Source: Streptomyces tauricus (GTDB taxonomy: Bacteria > Actinomycetota > Actinomycetes > Streptomycetales > Streptomycetaceae). Taken from it: a DNA stretch of 64,000 bases. The notes under the pieces were generated by a model. It worked only from the letters and a program-made list of their open reading frames with translations. It did not search any database and was not told where the DNA came from. Of this stretch, positions 56,221 through 63,144 are shown in pieces (position 1 is the stretch's first letter; the number at the start of each line of letters is the position of its first letter). The position numbers were made by a program, and so were the translations under genes. The stretch lies in NCBI RefSeq assembly GCF_014650955.1, contig NZ_BMVY01000006.1, positions 62,001-126,000 on the forward strand. Direction: 5' to 3'.

Positions 56221-56222
56221 CC
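56202..56222. other. attR core of the integrated element
   Basis: This is the exact copy of the 21-bp attL core (43046-43066), with the shared TGATCA five bases further on. To its right the sequence is taken to be the original chromosome downstream of gpmA. Confidence 0.85.
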
Positions 56223-56232
56223 CTACTGATCA

Positions 56233-56269
56233 AGCCCCCTGCCAGCGATTTTCCCGCTGCCAGGGGGCT
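56233..56269. terminator. probable native gpmA terminator, now displaced
   Basis: AGCCCCCTGCCAGCG (56233-56247) pairs with CGCTGCCAGGGGGCT (56255-56269) with one mismatch. It lies 11 bp after attR, where a gpmA terminator would be expected if the element were removed. The following 240 bases up to the next gene hold nothing recognised. Confidence 0.65.
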
Positions 56270-56508
56270 TCGTCATGCCATACACAGATGCGATGGTCGC
56301 GCGCTCGGGTATCGGTGGCAGGGTCGGCAACGACAGCGAACGGCACCTCCATCAAGGCATACGCGCGCGTGATCGTTCGGCGTCCCTGCCGTCGTGGCTG
56401 ACTGTCGTCGGCTGAGGCACAGACGGGCTCGTATCCAGCTCTGAGCAGACGTCACCAGCCGCCCACCCACCTGTGGCCGACGCTTCAGGGTTCTGCATCC
56501 TGGGCACC

Positions 56509-56994
56509 ATGACGAACTCCGAGGGCCCGTACGTGAAGGTGCACTTCCGGCTTGAGATCACGGACGACTGGCCCCCGGCATCGGTGGAGAGCCTGTGGGC
56601 GGTCGACCAGGGCGACGGCACCGCACGGCTCGACAACACCCCCTGGTTCGTTCGAGGCATTGCCTGCGGGGACATCGTGGCCACCGAACCCGACGAGGAG
56701 GGCGTGCGATGGGCCGGCGAGGTGGTTCGCCGTTCGGAGAACTGCACCATCCGCCTCATCGTGCTCCGCGACGGCGGTTCAGGAGCCGCACGGCAGAGCG
56801 TGCTCAACGCGTTCCACGACCTCGGAGTCTGCGGCGAGGGCATAGAACGGTTCCGGATGGTCGCCCTGGACGTCCCGCCCACCGTCGATCTCGCCAAGGT
56901 GCGGAAGCTGCTCAACCATGGTGTGGCCAAGGAGTGGTGGCACATGGAAGAGGGGTGCGTCACCGCCCAGTGGCGGACTGCATCCGCCGACTGA
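56509..56994 (+). CDS. DUF4265 protein
   Basis: This 161-aa protein has EGPYVKVHFRLEITDDWPPASVESLWAVDQGDGTARLDNTPWFVRGIACGDIVATEPDEEG, which is the DUF4265 opening. The rest (LNAFHDLGVCGEGIERFRMVALDVPPTVDLAKVRKLLNHGVAKEWWHMEEGCVT) continues the domain. It is a soluble protein of unknown function, often found singly near toxin or immunity genes. The ATG at 56509 was preferred to a GTG at 56473 because the domain starts right after it. Confidence 0.78.
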   Translation: MTNSEGPYVKVHFRLEITDDWPPASVESLWAVDQGDGTARLDNTPWFVRGIACGDIVATEPDEEGVRWAGEVVRRSENCTIRLIVLRDGGSGAARQSVLNAFHDLGVCGEGIERFRMVALDVPPTVDLAKVRKLLNHGVAKEWWHMEEGCVTAQWRTASAD

Positions 56995-57208
56995 TGCCGC
57001 TCACGTGATCCACTGCTGGGCTGTCGGTTGAGACGGGAGGGCGCACGCGAACGACTTCGCAACCGTTCTCGCCGGGTGTCATCCGGTACACCCACATCGG
57101 ACGGCGCCCCGCATCCACCATCACCACAGTTGGTAGGCGTGCTGGTGAGGCGGATTCGAGTCGGGCACCGGAGTGTGACTGTCAGACCCTGATGACACTG
57201 TGTCCGAC

Positions 57209-57535
57209 ATGGAGACACCCACTGCCCCCGACGGCGCGGATGAGGAGCACGCCGTCATCGCGCACTTCCGGCTTGCGCGTGACGGCTTCGGCGACGCCGA
57301 TCAGCGCGAACAGATCTACGAGGCCGAACAGGCTATGCAGGCGGAGACCGAGCAGGCAGGCGTCGGGGAGGTCGACGGGAACGAGTTCGGAGGAGGCGAA
57401 GCCGTCGTGTACGCCTACGGCCCCGACGCCGATGCCTTGTTCAAGGTCCTGGAGCCCACTCTGCGCAGTCTGCCGTTCCGGCCGGCGCATGTCCTTCTCA
57501 GACGGGGTGACGCCGAGACACGTGTTGATCTGTAG
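57209..57535 (+). CDS. small acidic hypothetical protein
   Basis: This 108-aa protein (METPTAPDGADEEHAVIAHFRLARDGFGDADQREQIYEAEQAMQAETEQAGVGEVDGNEFGGGEAVVYAYGPDADALFKVLEPTLRSLPFRPAHVLL is its spread of features in words: acidic, ferredoxin-like alpha/beta order, no Cys) starts at an ATG; a GTG three codons earlier is possible. I do not recognise a family, although proteins with an ending of FRPAHVLLRRG type are common in actinobacteria. It may form a unit with the DUF4265 gene. Confidence 0.55.
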   Translation: METPTAPDGADEEHAVIAHFRLARDGFGDADQREQIYEAEQAMQAETEQAGVGEVDGNEFGGGEAVVYAYGPDADALFKVLEPTLRSLPFRPAHVLLRRGDAETRVDL

Positions 57536-57666
57536 AGGCCTGCGGAGTACCGGCAAAGCCTGACCGGGCCAGATCCCGGGCGTACCGAGATCACGGATGA
57601 CTGGCGGGACTGGTAGCCGAGCCGGGGATGGCCGGAAGGGCAGCTGAGAGGCAGGGGCTCCCGCGT

Positions 57667-58203
57667 TCAGCGGCGTCCGCGTTCCTTGTACCGCCGGGCC
57701 GCCCAGCCCGCGACGATGATGATCCCGGCCAGGACCGCACTGCTCAGCCAGCTGTCCGGCGGGTTCCTGAGCTGTCCGAGCAGCCACACGAACACCGTGA
57801 CGACCGCCCAGTAGCAGATCCACTGCAAGCCCTCGAACCACACGGGCAGTTCCTCGTCCGTGGGGGGAGGCGGAACAGGGGCCCGCCTGAAACCTCCGTT
57901 GCGCTCGTAGTGCGCCTGCCGTCGGCGTTCGAAGCGGCACAAGAGCCAGGAGAGCAGCCCGGCCACCACGCCCACGAGCACTGCCTGCAGCATGCGACGC
58001 GGATCACCGAAGCCGGACAGGGCCCAGGCGAACAGCAGTCCTTGGAGGACGCCGTGCACCACTCCCGAACCCACCGGATGCCGTGCGATGAACACCTGCA
58101 CCCGGGGCGGTGGATCGGCCCCGCCGTGGCGCCGGTCGAAACGCAGGAACGCCTGCCGCAGTCTCTCCACCGACTGTTCGCCTCTCCCCGTCCATCCGCC
58201 CAT
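57667..58203 (-). CDS. membrane protein of unknown function
   Basis: This 178-aa protein has a basic soluble N-terminus (QSVERLRQAFLRFDRRHGG). Four membrane segments follow: GVLQGLLFAWALSGFG, AVLVGVVAGLLSWLLCRF, GLQWICYWAVVTVFVWLLGQL and WLSSAVLAGIIIVAGWAA. A polar Pro-rich loop (RAPVPPPPTDEELP) lies in the middle. The start at MGGWTGRGEQSVERL was chosen because upstream residues look non-coding. No family is recognised. Confidence 0.65.
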   Translation of the reverse strand: MGGWTGRGEQSVERLRQAFLRFDRRHGGADPPPRVQVFIARHPVGSGVVHGVLQGLLFAWALSGFGDPRRMLQAVLVGVVAGLLSWLLCRFERRRQAHYERNGGFRRAPVPPPPTDEELPVWFEGLQWICYWAVVTVFVWLLGQLRNPPDSWLSSAVLAGIIIVAGWAARRYKERGRR

Positions 58204-58324
58204 GGTCTGCCGCGCATCTTGCCCTACGGCCACCGGACGACCGGAAGCCCGAGCACCACCGGAGCACCGGCACATCAGGAGTAGAAGCCGGCCCAGTACT
58301 CCTCATGACTGTGGCGGGCGCGTC

Positions 58325-58855
58325 TCAGTTCTTGACCGACTCCGCGATCCGCAACGCCGCCTCCGCAGGCGTGAGATGCGTGGTGTCCACGACCTCGGCC
58401 TCGGCGTGCAGCCACGTGCGGGCCGCCTCCGCGTAGGGCTGGAGGTAGCGGAGGCGGAACGGGGAGTCGGGGCCGAGAACCAGGTCTTTCGCGATGCGTT
58501 CCCGCAGGGTGTCCTGGTCGGCGTGGAGTACGAAGTGCCGTACGGGGATCCCGTGTTCGGCGAGGCCTGTGCTGATCTCGCGCCAGTACTGCTCCACCAG
58601 GACGGTCATGGGCATCACCAGTACGCCGCCGGCGTAGTCCAGTACCCGGCGGGCGGTCTCGACGACGAGCGGGCGCCACGGCGGCCAGTGCTGGAAGTTG
58701 TCCGACCCGGGACCGGGCAGTCCCGGCGTGATGTCCATGAGCGTCTCACCGACCTTCTCCGCGTCGAACACCCGCGAATCCGGGATCAGTTGCTGCACGA
58801 GCGCGCTGGTCGTCGTCTTGCCCGCGCCGTGCGTGCCGTTGAGCCATACGATCAT
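58325..58855 (-). CDS. P-loop kinase-like ATPase
   Basis: This 176-aa protein has Walker A WLNGTHGAGKTTTSALVQQL at residues 3-22, followed by FDAEKVGETLMDI, PPWRPLVVETARRVLDYAGGVLVMPMTVL and a lid-like LRERIAKD segment near 120. The layout is that of small-molecule kinases of the AAA_33/TmrB-like group, including tunicamycin-resistance proteins. The substrate is unknown. The start MIVWLNGTHGAGKT places the P-loop at the very N-terminus as usual for the family. Confidence 0.8.
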   Translation of the reverse strand: MIVWLNGTHGAGKTTTSALVQQLIPDSRVFDAEKVGETLMDITPGLPGPGSDNFQHWPPWRPLVVETARRVLDYAGGVLVMPMTVLVEQYWREISTGLAEHGIPVRHFVLHADQDTLRERIAKDLVLGPDSPFRLRYLQPYAEAARTWLHAEAEVVDTTHLTPAEAALRIAESVKN

Positions 58856-58865
58856 GGCCTCAACG

Positions 58866-59510
58866 CTATTGCCCGGCACGCCGGTTAGGCCTCAGGTGCT
58901 GCCGTGCTGCCGTGCTGCCGTGCTCCCGTACGGCTGTACTGCGATGCCGCGGTACGGCCGTACGGAGCCAGTCCGCCAGTACCCCGAAATCCTCGTCGGC
59001 CAGACCCTTGCCCGGGTCGACGCGGTGCAGCAACGACGGCCCCCGGTGCTGCGCGTCGACCCAGAAACGGTCCATCGCGCCGATCTCGTTGTCGACCCAG
59101 ACGAACGGGCGGCGGCCGGCCCACTCGACGATGTGCCGCGTCTTCCAGTGCAGGCCGCGCGGACCCTCGGGGCCGGCGGCCGTGGACGTGTCCGCCGGCG
59201 TGTCCGGCCACCGCACCACGGGCAGCTCCGGCAGCCCGATCCGTGGAGCGACGACCTCGTTCGCGTCGTCCAGCCAGGTCGACGCCCACACCAGGTCGCA
59301 TCCCAGCGCCAGCAGGCGCGGCCCCACGGGGGGATCGAGCCGCCCGAGCAGCGGGTTCCCCGGAGCCGGGCGGCACGCTGCACTCCCGGACCCGGAAGCC
59401 GGTGAACCAGAAGCCCCGCGTGGCCCGTCGACCGACGGGCCGAACGGGATCAGCGGGCCGTCGACGTCGAGGAAGAGGACGACCCGCCCCTCCTCGCAAC
59501 GGTCGTTCAA
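58866..59510 (-). CDS. HAD-domain protein
   Basis: This 214-aa protein has VVLFLDVDGPLIPFG near residue 10, the HAD motif I (D-x-D). LVWASTWLDDANEVV near 75 would be motif II (the T/S position), and RPFVWVDNEIGAMDRFW near 130 has the acidic motif. The C-terminal 30 residues form a repeat of HGSTA-type units encoded by short tandem repeats. AAGGA lies 8 bp before a TTG start. No motif III Lys is obvious, so activity is uncertain. It lies 10 bp upstream of the kinase gene on the same strand. Confidence 0.72.
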   Translation of the reverse strand: MNDRCEEGRVVLFLDVDGPLIPFGPSVDGPRGASGSPASGSGSAACRPAPGNPLLGRLDPPVGPRLLALGCDLVWASTWLDDANEVVAPRIGLPELPVVRWPDTPADTSTAAGPEGPRGLHWKTRHIVEWAGRRPFVWVDNEIGAMDRFWVDAQHRGPSLLHRVDPGKGLADEDFGVLADWLRTAVPRHRSTAVREHGSTAARQHLRPNRRAGQ

Positions 59511-59661
59511 AGCTGTTCCTTTCTGATCATGTATGCCGCTACAGTGACCCAGCTGTCGTAAAGGAACGTGAGGTTGCCGTTCCACGTCGGGGAGGCGAAC
59601 GACAGCCCGTTTTCATCACTTTCAGCAGCATTCTTGCTCGGCATCATTCTTGTGGGGGCAC

Positions 59662-61722
59662 ATGAAGATTCACAGACGCCGCGTGCTCGCGGCACTGGGC
59701 ACCGTCGTCGCCGTGGCCGCGGGCATGGCGACCGCCACGCCCGGCGCGGTCGCGGCGGAACCCGTCACCTGGCAGGCCGCCGACGGCAAGCTGACGTTCG
59801 TCAACGGCGCACGCAACGTCATCCAGACGCAGGACCCCGGCAGCAACACCTACACCGACTTCCTCGCCGACGCCCGCCAGCCGGCCTGGTCGCCCGACGG
59901 CAGCCGGGTCGCGTACGTGAAGAACAACCGGATCGAGACCCGCCGCTACACCGGCTCCACCCTGGTGAAGATCCAGGAGCAGGGCTCGATGAGCAGCGTC
60001 GGCCACCCGACGTTCCTGCGCTCGGGCAACACCGTCGTGTACTCCGGCGGCGGCCGGCTGCGGTACGCGTCCTCGGACGGCTCCCGCTACGCCCAGCCGC
60101 TGTTCTCCACCACGGAGGACGGCTGCGACCGCCAGCCCAGCGCCTCCGTCAACGGCCTGGTCGCCTTCGTCCGCACCGGCGACACCTGCGGCTCGCCGAC
60201 CGGTTCGGCGATCTGGCTGTGGGAGGACACCAACGGCGGCTTCACGAAGCTGGCCGACTCCGGCACCAACCCGGCGATCTCGCCCGACGGCACCCAGGTC
60301 GCCTTCGTCCGCGAGGCGGACGGCCAGAGCCGCCTCTTCGTCGTCAACACCGACGGCACCGGGGAGCGCCAGCTCACCTTCACCGACGCCGCGTACGCCC
60401 CGGCCTGGGCGCCCACCGGCAACCGGATCGTCGTCACCAACGGCACCGACGAGGACGTGGCCATCCCGCGCATCGTGGACGTCGCCACCGGTGAGGTCAC
60501 CAAGGTGGCGCTCCCGCCGGGTACGTCCTCGGCCCTCGACCCGGCCTGGCAGCCGCTGCGCAGCCAGAGTGTCGGCCGGGTCTGGGGCGCCGACTCGTAC
60601 GCCACGAACGTCGCCGCGTCCCGCTGGACCTGGAACACCACCGGCCAGAGCGAGCCCGGCCTGATCGACGCGAAGACCGCCGTCCTCATTAGTAAGGACA
60701 GCCCGTCCTACGCCCTGACCGGGCAGACCCTCGCCGGCCAGAAGCAGGGCCCCCTGCTGATGACGTCGAAGACCTCGGTGTCGGCCGCCGTGCAGAGCGA
60801 GCTGAAGCGCGCGCTGAAGCCCGGCGCCACGGTCTACCTGGTGGGCGGCACGGACATCCTGTCCAGCGCGGTGGCGACCAAGGTCAGCTCGCTCGGCTTC
60901 ACACCGAAGCGGCTGTCGGGCACCTCGCGCTACTCCACCTCCGTGGCGGTCGCCAAGGCGGTCACGAGCTCCCCGGAGTACGTGTTCATCGCCACCGGCA
61001 CCGACTACCACTCGGCGATCGCGGCCTCCGCGGCGGCCGGCGCCCTCGGTACGGGCGGCAAGGGCACGGTCGTCCTCAACGAGGGCAACAAGCTGTCGTC
61101 GTCGGTGAAGTCGTACCTCAACTCGATCGACCCCGACCAAACCGTGATCGTCCCGGTCGGCGCCTCGGCGCAGTACGCGCTCACGCACACGGCCTTCTCC
61201 AACTGGCCCGGCACCTTCTCGTACTACCCGATCAGCGGCAGCGGCCACGACGGTACGTCCGCCGAGCTGGCCCGGTTCTGGTGGAGCTCCCCGTTCCAGG
61301 TCGGGCTGGCCTGGACGGACAGCTGGCGCGGCGGGGTCTCCGCGAGCACCGGCATGCTCAACTACGGCCCAATCCTGTGGACCGACGAGACGACCCTGTC
61401 GGAGACGAGCGCCACCTACCTGCGTCAGCAGGCGGCCGGCGTCAACTCCGTCATCGCCTTCGGCGGAACCGGCTCGGTCTCCGCGGCCGAGCTGACCGCG
61501 GCGGGCTCCGCCATCAGCGCGGGCAGCTCGCTGGTCGAGTACCGGCCGTACTACAACGGTGTCCTCCCGGCCGCCCAGCAGTCGTCGGTACGCTCGGCCG
61601 CGCCCGGCGCCGCGAGCGACACCGGCCCGGCGGCGCTCCCGCGCGGCACGACGGGCACCGCCGGAAGCACGGCGCCCCACCCGGACCTGGACTCGGTGCG
61701 GACCACGAACCCGAACCGGTAG
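59662..61722 (+). CDS. secreted protein with beta-propeller and cell-wall-binding repeats
   Basis: This 686-aa protein has a signal peptide at 1-32 (MKIHRRRVLAALGTVVAVAAGMATATPGAVAA). A TolB/WD40-like propeller follows at about 40-300, with repeated PAWSPDGSRVAYV, NPAISPDGTQVAFV and YAPAWAPTGNRIVV blades. Three CWB2 (cell-wall-binding repeat 2) units of about 90 residues follow at about 310-600: TAVLISKDSPSYALTGQTLAG, VYLVGGTDILSSAVATKVSSL and EYVFIATGTDYHSAIAAS. The protein is probably attached non-covalently to the cell wall. It is monocistronic and is followed by a strong terminator. Confidence 0.87.
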   Translation: MKIHRRRVLAALGTVVAVAAGMATATPGAVAAEPVTWQAADGKLTFVNGARNVIQTQDPGSNTYTDFLADARQPAWSPDGSRVAYVKNNRIETRRYTGSTLVKIQEQGSMSSVGHPTFLRSGNTVVYSGGGRLRYASSDGSRYAQPLFSTTEDGCDRQPSASVNGLVAFVRTGDTCGSPTGSAIWLWEDTNGGFTKLADSGTNPAISPDGTQVAFVREADGQSRLFVVNTDGTGERQLTFTDAAYAPAWAPTGNRIVVTNGTDEDVAIPRIVDVATGEVTKVALPPGTSSALDPAWQPLRSQSVGRVWGADSYATNVAASRWTWNTTGQSEPGLIDAKTAVLISKDSPSYALTGQTLAGQKQGPLLMTSKTSVSAAVQSELKRALKPGATVYLVGGTDILSSAVATKVSSLGFTPKRLSGTSRYSTSVAVAKAVTSSPEYVFIATGTDYHSAIAASAAAGALGTGGKGTVVLNEGNKLSSSVKSYLNSIDPDQTVIVPVGASAQYALTHTAFSNWPGTFSYYPISGSGHDGTSAELARFWWSSPFQVGLAWTDSWRGGVSASTGMLNYGPILWTDETTLSETSATYLRQQAAGVNSVIAFGGTGSVSAAELTAAGSAISAGSSLVEYRPYYNGVLPAAQQSSVRSAAPGAASDTGPAALPRGTTGTAGSTAPHPDLDSVRTTNPNR

Positions 61723-61755
61723 CCGACAGGCAACCGCAAAGGTTCATGAACGAAC

Positions 61756-61788
61756 GGAAGGGCCCCGCACCTGAAGCGGGGCCCTTCC
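61756..61788. terminator. strong hairpin terminator
   Basis: GGAAGGGCCCCGC (61756-61768) pairs perfectly over 13 bp with GCGGGGCCCTTCC (61776-61788), with loop ACCTGAA. It ends the cell-wall-binding gene. Confidence 0.85.
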
Positions 61789-61798
61789 GCGTTCCTAC

Positions 61799-61884
61799 GT
61801 CACGGTTCCCGCGTCACGCGGTCGGCCGTCACGGTTCCCGCGTCATGCGCTCGGCCGTCACGGTGCCCGCGTCACGCTGTCGCC
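61799..61884. repeat. three 29-bp tandem repeats
   Basis: GTCACGGTTCCCGCGTCACG-type units begin at 61799, 61828 and 61857 (29-bp period, a few mismatches). They lie between the terminator and the convergent Cys-rich peptide gene. No coding or regulatory function is apparent. Confidence 0.65.
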
Positions 61885-61887
61885 GCG

Positions 61888-62040
61888 TCAGCCGCACTGA
61901 CAGGGATTGCCGGACTGGCACCCGCATCCGCAGCCCGAGCCGCAGCCGCAGGCGCCGAAGAGCGGCAGGCTCTTGATCTCGACTGGCTGCTGCGTCTCAC
62001 GTTCCTGGGTCGGGTCGGGCGTGGTGGGGGAATCGGCCAT
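61888..62040 (-). CDS. 50-aa Cys-rich C-terminal peptide
   Basis: GAGGAGGG, 4 bp before the ATG, opens a 50-aa ORF. The first half is polar (MADSPTTPDPTQERETQQPV), then EIKSLPLFG, then a C-terminal block with seven Cys in 21 residues, spaced by Gly (CGCGSGCGCGC then PCQCG). The pattern suggests metal binding or a precursor peptide. No maturation gene is adjacent; phoU follows upstream of it on the same strand with a 138-bp gap. It was missed by simple length cut-offs. I have a weak memory of similar short proteins in other Streptomyces. Confidence 0.7.
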   Translation of the reverse strand: MADSPTTPDPTQERETQQPVEIKSLPLFGACGCGSGCGCGCQSGNPCQCG

Positions 62041-62178
62041 GGGTCCCTCCTCGAAGGCTTGTGCCTACTCCCATTGCATTCCCACGAGGCCGGGCGCATC
62101 AACGGCGCACGGAGGCTTTCGCACCCCCGCCCGCACCCGACGCGCCCCCTCGCGGCAACCCCCGCAGCTGCCCCCGGA

Positions 62179-62856
62179 CTACGCCCCTTCGACCTGCGGA
62201 GCGGTCTGCAGCCCGTCGGCGTGCTCGCCCGTCACCAGGTACACCACACGGTTCGCCACCGACACCGCGTGGTCCGCGAAGCGCTCGTAGTAGCGGCCCA
62301 GCAGCGTCACGTCGACCGCGGTCTCGATGCCGTGCTTCCAGCGGTCGTCCAGGAGGTGCTGGAAGAGCGTGCGGTGGAGGAGGTCCATCGCGTCGTCGTC
62401 CTGCTCCAGCTGGAGGGCGAGGTCGACGTCCTTGGTGACGATGACCTCGGCCGCCTTCGCCATCAGCCGCTGCGCGAGCTGGCCCATCTCAAGGATCGTG
62501 GCGTGCAGGTCCTGCGGAATGGCACGCTCCGGGAAGCGCAGCCGCGCCAGCTTCGCCACGTGCTGGGCGAGGTCGCCGGAGCGCTCGAGGTCGGCCGACA
62601 TACGGAGCGAGGTGACGACGATCCGCAGGTCCGTGGCCACGGGCTGCTGCCGGGCCAGCAGGGTTATCGCCCGTGCCTCAAGGTCGTGCTGGAGATCGTC
62701 GACCTTCTGGTCGGCCGCGATCACGCTCTCCGCCAGCTTCAGATCGGAGTCGAGGATCGCCGTCGTGGCGCGACCGATAGCCGACCCGACGAGGCGGGCC
62801 ATCTCGACCAGGCCCTCGCCGATCGAGTCAAGTTCCTCGTGGTACGCGTCCCGCAT
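62179..62856 (-). CDS. phoU: phosphate signalling protein PhoU
   Basis: This 225-aa protein is built of two three-helix PhoU domains: MRDAYHEELDSIGEGLVEMARLVGSAIGRATTAILDSDLKLAESVIAADQKVDDLQHDLEARAITLLARQQPVATDLRIVVTSLRMSADLERSGDLAQHVAKLA is the first with the E-x3-D-x2-D metal sites, and LLDDRWKHGIETAVDVTLLGRYYERFADHAVSVANRVVYLVTG the second. It links the Pst transporter to the PhoR kinase and dampens the Pho response. It is divergent from phoR, and PHO boxes lie between them. Confidence 0.95.
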   Translation of the reverse strand: MRDAYHEELDSIGEGLVEMARLVGSAIGRATTAILDSDLKLAESVIAADQKVDDLQHDLEARAITLLARQQPVATDLRIVVTSLRMSADLERSGDLAQHVAKLARLRFPERAIPQDLHATILEMGQLAQRLMAKAAEVIVTKDVDLALQLEQDDDAMDLLHRTLFQHLLDDRWKHGIETAVDVTLLGRYYERFADHAVSVANRVVYLVTGEHADGLQTAPQVEGA

Positions 62857-62952
62857 CTGGATGTCCCTTTCCTACGTCTGCTTCGGAGGTTCACTGGGGC
62901 TCGTGAACCCCACGGTCCCACGCTCCGGCCTGAACGCGTCGGTTTACGTCCC

Positions 62953-62985
62953 CTCAAATGAACCATCACCGGCACCCAGGTGAAT
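62953..62985 (-). promoter_or_regulatory. PHO box array 1, three 11-bp units
   Basis: Read toward phoU, ATTCACCTGGG, TGCCGGTGATG and GTTCATTTGAG are contiguous 11-bp units of the GTTCACC-type PHO box, the outer two well matched. It is followed on the plus strand by TCTGGGCGACG, also present after array 2. It is the likely binding site for phosphorylated PhoP at the phoU promoter. Confidence 0.7.
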
Positions 62986-63038
62986 TCTGGGCGACGCCAC
63001 CTCTTCCCGCAGGTGGGAAGGGTGCGCGGCCCGGTCGT

Positions 63039-63071
63039 ACGAAGTGAACCAGCCGGGTCCCCAGGGTGAAC
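63039..63071 (-). promoter_or_regulatory. PHO box array 2, three 11-bp units
   Basis: Read toward phoU, GTTCACCCTGG, GGACCCGGCTG and GTTCACTTCGT are contiguous 11-bp units; the outer two match the PHO box closely. The array is 86 bp from array 1. It lies between the phoU and phoRP promoters, as reported for the S. coelicolor phoU-phoRP region. An additional pair of GTTCAC elements is at 62889-62908. Confidence 0.75.
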
Positions 63072-63144
63072 TCTGGGCGACGAGTGTTCGAGTCCACCCT
63101 CGGACGGCTGTGACCGGGGCGTACACCGTGCCTAACCTGGGGCC

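Larger units (their letters stand above)
43046..56222. mobile_element. AICE (integrative and conjugative element) in the 3' end of gpmA
   Basis: A 13.2-kb segment bounded by a 21-bp direct repeat carries the complete AICE set. There is a tyrosine integrase and excisionase at one end, then a replication module (Rep ATPase, primase-polymerase, iteron-like region), and a FtsK-type TraB with spread-type membrane genes. A divergent GntR regulator and cargo lie at the other end. No tRNA gene is involved; the target is a protein gene. The GC drops in the last 1.5 kb before attR. Confidence 0.88.

Noticed and set aside
61799..61884. Three evenly spaced repeats considered as a CRISPR array
   Set aside because: The units are contiguous without unique spacers, and no cas gene is present in the window.
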